From positions 1 to 12,685 of the forward strand of contig DAOUFU010000021.1 in NCBI GenBank assembly GCA_034429275.1: a DNA stretch of 12,685 nucleotides, in the 5' to 3' direction. The stretch's first letter is position 1. Each line of letters opens with the position of its first letter. Made by a program: the position numbers and the translations under genes. Origin of the DNA: DAOUFU01 sp034429275. GTDB lineage: Bacteria > Chloroflexota > Anaerolineae > Aggregatilineales > Aggregatilineaceae. Below are positions 9,953 through 12,685 of this stretch, piece by piece. A model generated the notes under the pieces. It did not search any database and was not told the DNA's origin. It saw only the letters and a list, made by a program, of their open reading frames with translations.

Positions 9953-9964
9953 TCGCAAAGTGTA

Positions 9965-9993
9965 ATTATATCACCCTGGCAGCCGAATGTCTA
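9965..9993 (-). promoter_or_regulatory. Near-consensus sigma70-type promoter upstream of rpoC
   Basis: On the minus strand -35 TAGACA (9988-9993, 5 of 6) and a perfect -10 TATAAT (9965-9970) are separated by exactly 17 bp. Transcription should start near 9958, about 383 nt before the rpoC start codon. It is the best promoter in the window and the only strong one found upstream of rpoC, so rpoC seems to be transcribed apart from rpoB. Confidence 0.8.
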
Positions 9994-10202
9994 CCCCTTT
10001 TGTAACATTTGCCCCCTTTGGCCCCAGCGAGCCTGCCGCAAAATTCACCCTCGCCGAAATGCCCGCGGAATAATAAAATCACACGCATATTGTGAGATAC
10101 TGGGCATTGCTGGCGAATGCTCCCCTCGCTTCACCCTTCGTTCGCGAGCACACAAGGGACATCCGCCCGCAGCATCGAGTGGTTGGATGGTCCAAGCTCC
10201 CT
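9994..10202 (+). other. Gene-free divergent region upstream of the YkgJ-type gene
   Basis: About 200 bp between the rpoC promoter and the YkgJ-type start. It has a short AT-rich patch (10069-10079) and a possible plus-strand -10 GATACT (10096-10101) with no matching -35 at 16-18 bp. An open frame continues upstream from 10203 to an ATG at 10092, but its translation there is not conserved-looking. I see no RNA gene or repeat. Confidence 0.4.
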
Positions 10203-10595
10203 ATGGTTTCCCCAAATCCCTGCCTGGAGTGTGGCGCGTGCTGCGCCTGGTTCCGTGTATCGTTCTACTGGCGCGAAGCCGACCTGGCTGACGGCGGCAC
10301 AGTCCCTACCAAACTCACCGAATCCCTCGATCATTTCCGGTTGTGCATGAAGGGCACCCACCATCAGCCGGTGCGCTGCGTCGCCCTGCACGGCGACATT
10401 GGCCGGTCGGTGTCCTGCTCCATCTACGACCTGCGGCCCACCCCTTGCCGCGAATTCGCTCCCGGCGATGAGCGATGCGCCCAGGCGCGCGCCTCGCACG
10501 GCCTGCCACCGCTGGAGATCGGCGGCCCCGGCGAGCCGATTCGCCCGCGCTCGCCGGACGATCACGACACGTCGCCACCGCTCCGTGCCGCATGA
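10203..10595 (+). CDS. ykgJ: YkgJ-family cysteine-cluster protein (putative Zn/Fe-chelating)
   Basis: A cytoplasmic protein of 130 residues belonging to the YkgJ / CxxCxxCC family (UPF0153 type), thought to bind zinc or iron through a cysteine cluster; its biochemical role is unknown. The signature is complete: CxxCxxCC at Cys7, 10, 13 and 14, then FRVSFYW, a GGTVP segment, Cys48 and Cys59 (RCVAL), Cys72 (SCSIYDLRP) and Cys82 (PCREF), with an extra Cys92. Line-by-line resemblance to E. coli YkgJ is strong in FRVSFYW and CSIYDxRPxxCREF. The Pro-rich C-terminus after 103 is probably disordered. ATG 10203 places the cluster at the N-terminus as in homologues; ATG 10092 would add 37 unconvincing residues. 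The ribosome site is weak. It stands alone, divergent from rpoC and convergent with the methyltransferase, 43 bp apart. Confidence 0.87.
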   Translation: MVSPNPCLECGACCAWFRVSFYWREADLADGGTVPTKLTESLDHFRLCMKGTHHQPVRCVALHGDIGRSVSCSIYDLRPTPCREFAPGDERCAQARASHGLPPLEIGGPGEPIRPRSPDDHDTSPPLRAA

Positions 10596-10638
10596 GCGGC
10601 GTTCTGCCTGGCGAGCCACTGGCTCTGGTCAGCAGCAC

Positions 10639-11427
10639 TCACCGACGTCTCACGTGGTAGTACAGGATCAAAAACGGGCGCTTGGCGGCCTCATCGAACT
10701 TGACCTGCCGGTTCAAAAAGTATTCGTGCTCGAACCACATCTGCATGAGCGCGTTTTTCTGCCCATCATCCAGGTAGTGGTTGTGCATCGTTTTGAGCGG
10801 GGCAGTGCAGTAGAACCCCTTCTCCACGATGTCAAAGCCGAGTTCCGCCATCACCGGTTCGATCTCATCATCGCGCCAGCCGTGTTCATAGTGATGTTCG
10901 CGCCCCAACCGCGCCAGCAGTCCCTTCACCGACTCTTTGACCAGCCGCCCGCGCGGATGATGCCCGGAATCGAACGTCAGCAGCACATCGCCGCCCGGCT
11001 TGCACACGCTGTGAACCTGTCGCCAGAAATCCCGGTAGCGGAACACGTGCTCCAGCACCTGGGTGAACACGATCACGTCAAACTGCTGGCCAGGGAACAG
11101 GCGCTCCAGTTCATACCCCGTGCCTGCCCGCAGATCGATCGGGTGCTGGCTGAACGTGCCCGCCGTCTGCTTCAGGCGCTCGATCCCGGCGGCGTCGGGG
11201 TCGATGCCGGTCAGGTGGAAGCGGCCATCATACAGGGCAAACAGCGGCCTCCAAAACACCAGCGGCTGCGGCCCCACACAGCCAATGTCGAGAATCCGCA
11301 GCCCTGGCGTGCGTTCGATCATCTGCGACAGATCGATCAAAACGTGCACCTTTCCCGTGTTGCCGGTCAGCGGAATCTGCGTGCCGATCAATCGATCCAG
11401 GTGTTCGAAAAGGGGGTCAGTATTCAT
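10639..11427 (-). CDS. Class I SAM-dependent methyltransferase
   Basis: A soluble 262-residue protein with the Rossmann-like methyltransferase fold of the Methyltransf_11/23 type; the substrate is unknown. Motif I is ILDIGCVG (45-52), the acidic residue ending strand 2 is Asp76 in TGIDPD, motif IV is FDVIVFTQVLEH (116-127), and the next strand is KPGGDVLLTFD (143-153). Residues 1-44 form a helical cap. The C-terminal third (about 155-262) is a substrate-side extension rich in His, Trp and Tyr, ending LYYHVRRR. Small-molecule, lipid or sugar targets are more likely than RNA or DNA, since no nucleic-acid-specific motif is seen, but this is inference. ATG 11427 has only a weak ribosome site. It diverges from the ATPase gene across 63 bp, so the two could share regulation. 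Confidence 0.85.
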   Translation of the reverse strand: MNTDPLFEHLDRLIGTQIPLTGNTGKVHVLIDLSQMIERTPGLRILDIGCVGPQPLVFWRPLFALYDGRFHLTGIDPDAAGIERLKQTAGTFSQHPIDLRAGTGYELERLFPGQQFDVIVFTQVLEHVFRYRDFWRQVHSVCKPGGDVLLTFDSGHHPRGRLVKESVKGLLARLGREHHYEHGWRDDEIEPVMAELGFDIVEKGFYCTAPLKTMHNHYLDDGQKNALMQMWFEHEYFLNRQVKFDEAAKRPFLILYYHVRRR

Positions 11428-11452
11428 GACTTTTCGCGACTCGATTCTGTGG

Positions 11453-11458
11453 TATAAA
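11453..11458 (+). promoter_or_regulatory. Possible -10 element of the ATPase gene
   Basis: TATAAA in the 63-bp divergent spacer would start transcription near 11465 and leave a 5' UTR of about 26 nt before ATG 11491. No convincing -35 lies 16-18 bp upstream. The opposite strand of the same bases reads TTATAC, a possible -10 for the methyltransferase, so the two promoters may overlap. Confidence 0.35.
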
Positions 11459-11490
11459 AAGCAGACCGTTCACACGTCGGCCAGGACACC

Positions 11491-12168
11491 ATGCCCAGCC
11501 CATTTTTACCCTTCTACGCCCTCGGCTTTAGCCGCAATCCCTTCGGCGCACTCACCCGCGACGAGTGGGCAGAGGTAGCCGTGCTGCCGCCTGCCCTGGC
11601 CAAACCCTTCACCTACCTTCAGCTCATCGGTCCCAAAGGCTGCGGCAAGACAACCCACCTGCTGGCCCTCGCCGACCGTTGTGCCGCTGGCGGAGAAACG
11701 GTCGCCTACGAGCACCTTTCTCCCGGTCAGCATCGTTTCACCACCCCGCTCGATGGCCTGGATCGTTTCCTGCTCGATGAGGCCCAGCGACTTGGCCCCT
11801 TTGCGCGTGGATCGCTGCTGCGAGCGGCGGCGCGCGGTCTGCGCCTGGTGATCGCCACCCACCGCGATCTTTCGCCTCACGCCGCCCGTCACGACCTGAG
11901 GTTCACCACCCTCTGCCTCCCCGCCCAGTCCTCGCCCGATCATCTGCGCGCGGTGATCGACCGCCGCCTCGCCCGCTTCGCGCTGACCACTCCGCCGCCC
12001 GTCACGCTCGCGTCCGATGCTGTCGATTGGCTGTGGACGGCTTATGGGGCCAACCTGCGCGCCGCACTCGATCACCTCTACGAAGTCTTCCAGCGCTGCC
12101 ACGTCCCCGCCGTGCTGTGCGCCAGAGACCTCGCCGCCATCTCCCTCATTCGCCCGGATCGACGATAA
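11491..12168 (+). CDS. ExeA/TniB-like AAA+ P-loop ATPase
   Basis: A 225-residue single-domain ATPase; its function is unknown. The N-terminus FYALGFSRNPFG (8-19) resembles the conserved opening of ExeA/GspA-like AAA+ proteins. Walker A is GPKGCGKT (47-54), Walker B FLLDEAQ (93-99, with Asp96 and catalytic Glu97), and sensor 1 is near LVIATHRDL (119-127). A helical lid includes GANLRAALDHLYEVF (186-200), with Arg190 a plausible sensor 2. ExeA relatives act with a secretion channel or peptidoglycan partner, and TniB/MuB relatives with a transposase; neither partner is in the window. The likely ribosome site AGGA lies close (4 nt) to ATG 11491. Its 3' end overlaps the convergent arrestin-like gene by 23 bp. 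ATPase activity is well supported, the role is not. Confidence 0.8.
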   Translation: MPSPFLPFYALGFSRNPFGALTRDEWAEVAVLPPALAKPFTYLQLIGPKGCGKTTHLLALADRCAAGGETVAYEHLSPGQHRFTTPLDGLDRFLLDEAQRLGPFARGSLLRAAARGLRLVIATHRDLSPHAARHDLRFTTLCLPAQSSPDHLRAVIDRRLARFALTTPPPVTLASDAVDWLWTAYGANLRAALDHLYEVFQRCHVPAVLCARDLAAISLIRPDRR

Positions 12169-12556
12169 TCGGCTGTTCAACCTTGATGTCGCGTCCCATC
12201 GGAATATCCACCGCCACCGTTAGCGACCACACGATGGTGATGAAATGCCCGGCGTAGCTCCATGGCTGAGGCGGCAGCGTGAAAACAAACTGGTCTCCGA
12301 CCTGCTGCCGTGCCCGCAGCGAATCCGACGCCAATACTTTGCGGGCGATCACGATCCCATCACGCGTGCCCTTGCCCTCGGTGTGCCATTCCAACTGCAC
12401 CTCGACCCCCCGACACCGTACATCTTCGCGCGCCTCGACCTGCACCACCCCTTTGATCGTATCCCCTGGCCGGTAGCGCCGGAAGCCGTCGAGGTCCACC
12501 TCTCCATCTTCTAGCTTATACGTCACGAAAAGCCGCTCATGGTCAATGGTGCTCAT
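12146..12556 (-). CDS. Arrestin-fold-like protein, second gene of a coupled pair
   Basis: 136 residues, no signal peptide or membrane segment, mostly predicted beta strand. YRPGDTIKGVVQV (28-40), RCRGVEVQLEW (47-57) and LPPQPWSYAGHFITIVWSL (94-112) follow the pattern of arrestin-like beta-sandwich domains: a PGD-x-hydrophobic-x-G turn, a central strand ending in L-x-W, then a P-SY-G segment leading to a hydrophobic strand. Bacterial relatives (for example Spo0M-like proteins) are poorly understood; the family is assigned from pattern, not from a search. ATG 12556 overlaps the stop of the upstream gene as ATGA, with GGAAGGG upstream as ribosome site, so translation is probably coupled. A longer frame from 12616 lies inside the upstream gene and is not needed. 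The 3' end overlaps the ATPase gene tail to tail. Confidence 0.7.
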   Translation of the reverse strand: MSTIDHERLFVTYKLEDGEVDLDGFRRYRPGDTIKGVVQVEAREDVRCRGVEVQLEWHTEGKGTRDGIVIARKVLASDSLRARQQVGDQFVFTLPPQPWSYAGHFITIVWSLTVAVDIPMGRDIKVEQPIIVDPGE

Positions 12557-12685
12557 ACCCGCCGCCCTTCCGCCATCACGCTGAACTCGACCTCGTCCTT
12601 GACCTTGTGCGGCCATCGCGGCAGCCCGATTTCGGCTACGACATACCAGCGCAGCTTGTTGTTGGGGTAATCAAAGCTGTGCATG
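12553..12685 (-). CDS. C-terminal part of an upstream arrestin-like gene (runs off the window)
   Basis: The last 43 complete codons of a minus-strand gene whose start lies beyond the window edge. The end has a strand-rich pattern, NNKLRWYVVAEIGLPRWP, much like the SYAGHFITIVWSLTVAVDIP segment of the next gene, so both look like arrestin-type C-terminal sandwiches. An ATG at 12684 is probably internal, since 43 residues would be too short for the fold. Its TGA (12555-12553) overlaps the ATG of the downstream gene by the ATGA arrangement. Function unknown. Confidence 0.6.
   Translation of the reverse strand, partial: MHSFDYPNNKLRWYVVAEIGLPRWPHKVKDEVEFSVMAEGRRV

Larger units (their letters stand above)
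9717..9958 (-). ncRNA. Structured rpoC 5' leader or separate small RNA of about 240 nt
   Basis: The span runs from the start predicted by the promoter at 9965-9993 to the internal terminator at 9717-9748. It contains a 5'-terminal bulged stem (9910-9952), an 8-bp hairpin (9851-9875: GTTTGC and GCAAAC plus two inner pairs including a G-T wobble), and GGGAA-TG-TTCCC (9773-9784). I compared it by eye with the signatures I know for tmRNA, 6S, SRP RNA, RNase P RNA and common riboswitches and recognised none. Open frames here (for example ATG 9950 to 9762, 62 codons) have no ribosome site or recognisable protein. By position it is either a regulatory leader of rpoC or an unknown RNA. Confidence 0.35.

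Noticed and set aside
10613..10625. GAGCC-ACT-GGCTC hairpin between the convergent YkgJ-type and methyltransferase genes
   Set aside because: Only 5 bp with a 3-nt loop and no U-run on either strand; too weak to call a terminator.
10399..11457. 352-codon plus-strand frame opposite the methyltransferase
   Set aside because: The minus-strand methyltransferase has intact SAM motifs, while this frame also overlaps the end of the YkgJ-type gene and reads as low-information His/Arg/Gln-rich sequence.
12554..12616. Longer N-terminus for the arrestin-like protein from 12616
   Set aside because: Those 20 codons lie within the coding end of the upstream gene in another frame; ATG 12556 has a ribosome site and the typical ATGA coupling.

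Overview
This is a high-GC, gene-dense piece of bacterial chromosome carrying two core genes, a DNA gyrase/topoisomerase IV A subunit and the RNA polymerase beta' subunit, with accessory genes between and beyond them. I see no tRNA, rRNA, CRISPR array, transposase or prophage gene. The likely host is a Chloroflexota bacterium, perhaps Anaerolineae-like. The clues are the RpoC architecture (long coiled-coil insertion, no insertion in the trigger loop), rpoC standing apart from rpoB, and a secreted lipoprotein with a Pro/Thr/Ala linker. This is inferred from general familiarity, not from a search.

Layout. Positions 1-217 hold no gene but contain a perfect 14-bp hairpin. gyrA (218-2779, minus) has a TTGACA promoter and a 5'-UTR stem-loop. 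A clan GH-A glycosidase-like lipoprotein (3033-4685, plus) diverges from it and is probably read from a leaderless mRNA. A bidirectional terminator (4691-4720) separates that gene from the convergent rpoC (4761-9575, minus). rpoC starts at TTG behind a strong Shine-Dalgarno. It is preceded by a leader of about 380 nt with its own near-consensus promoter and an internal intrinsic-terminator structure, so the leader may be an attenuator or may encode a separate small RNA of about 240 nt. Next come a YkgJ-type cysteine-cluster protein (10203-10595, plus), a class I SAM methyltransferase (10639-11427, minus), an ExeA-like P-loop ATPase (11491-12168, plus), and two translationally coupled arrestin-fold-like genes (12146-12556 and 12553-window end, minus).

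How the genes relate. gyrA and rpoC are transcribed separately but share three traits: a clear sigma70-type promoter, a stem-loop within a few nucleotides of the predicted mRNA 5' end, and a protein ending in an acidic tail. The tail is extreme in RpoC, with about 51 of the last 80 residues Asp or Glu. The genes to the right are small and mostly single, and alternate in strand; only the arrestin-like pair is clearly an operon (ATGA overlap). The most promising items are the rpoC leader, the modified RpoC (acidic tail, coiled-coil insertion, altered bridge-helix entry), the GyrA lacking its box at the usual place, and the arrestin-like pair.
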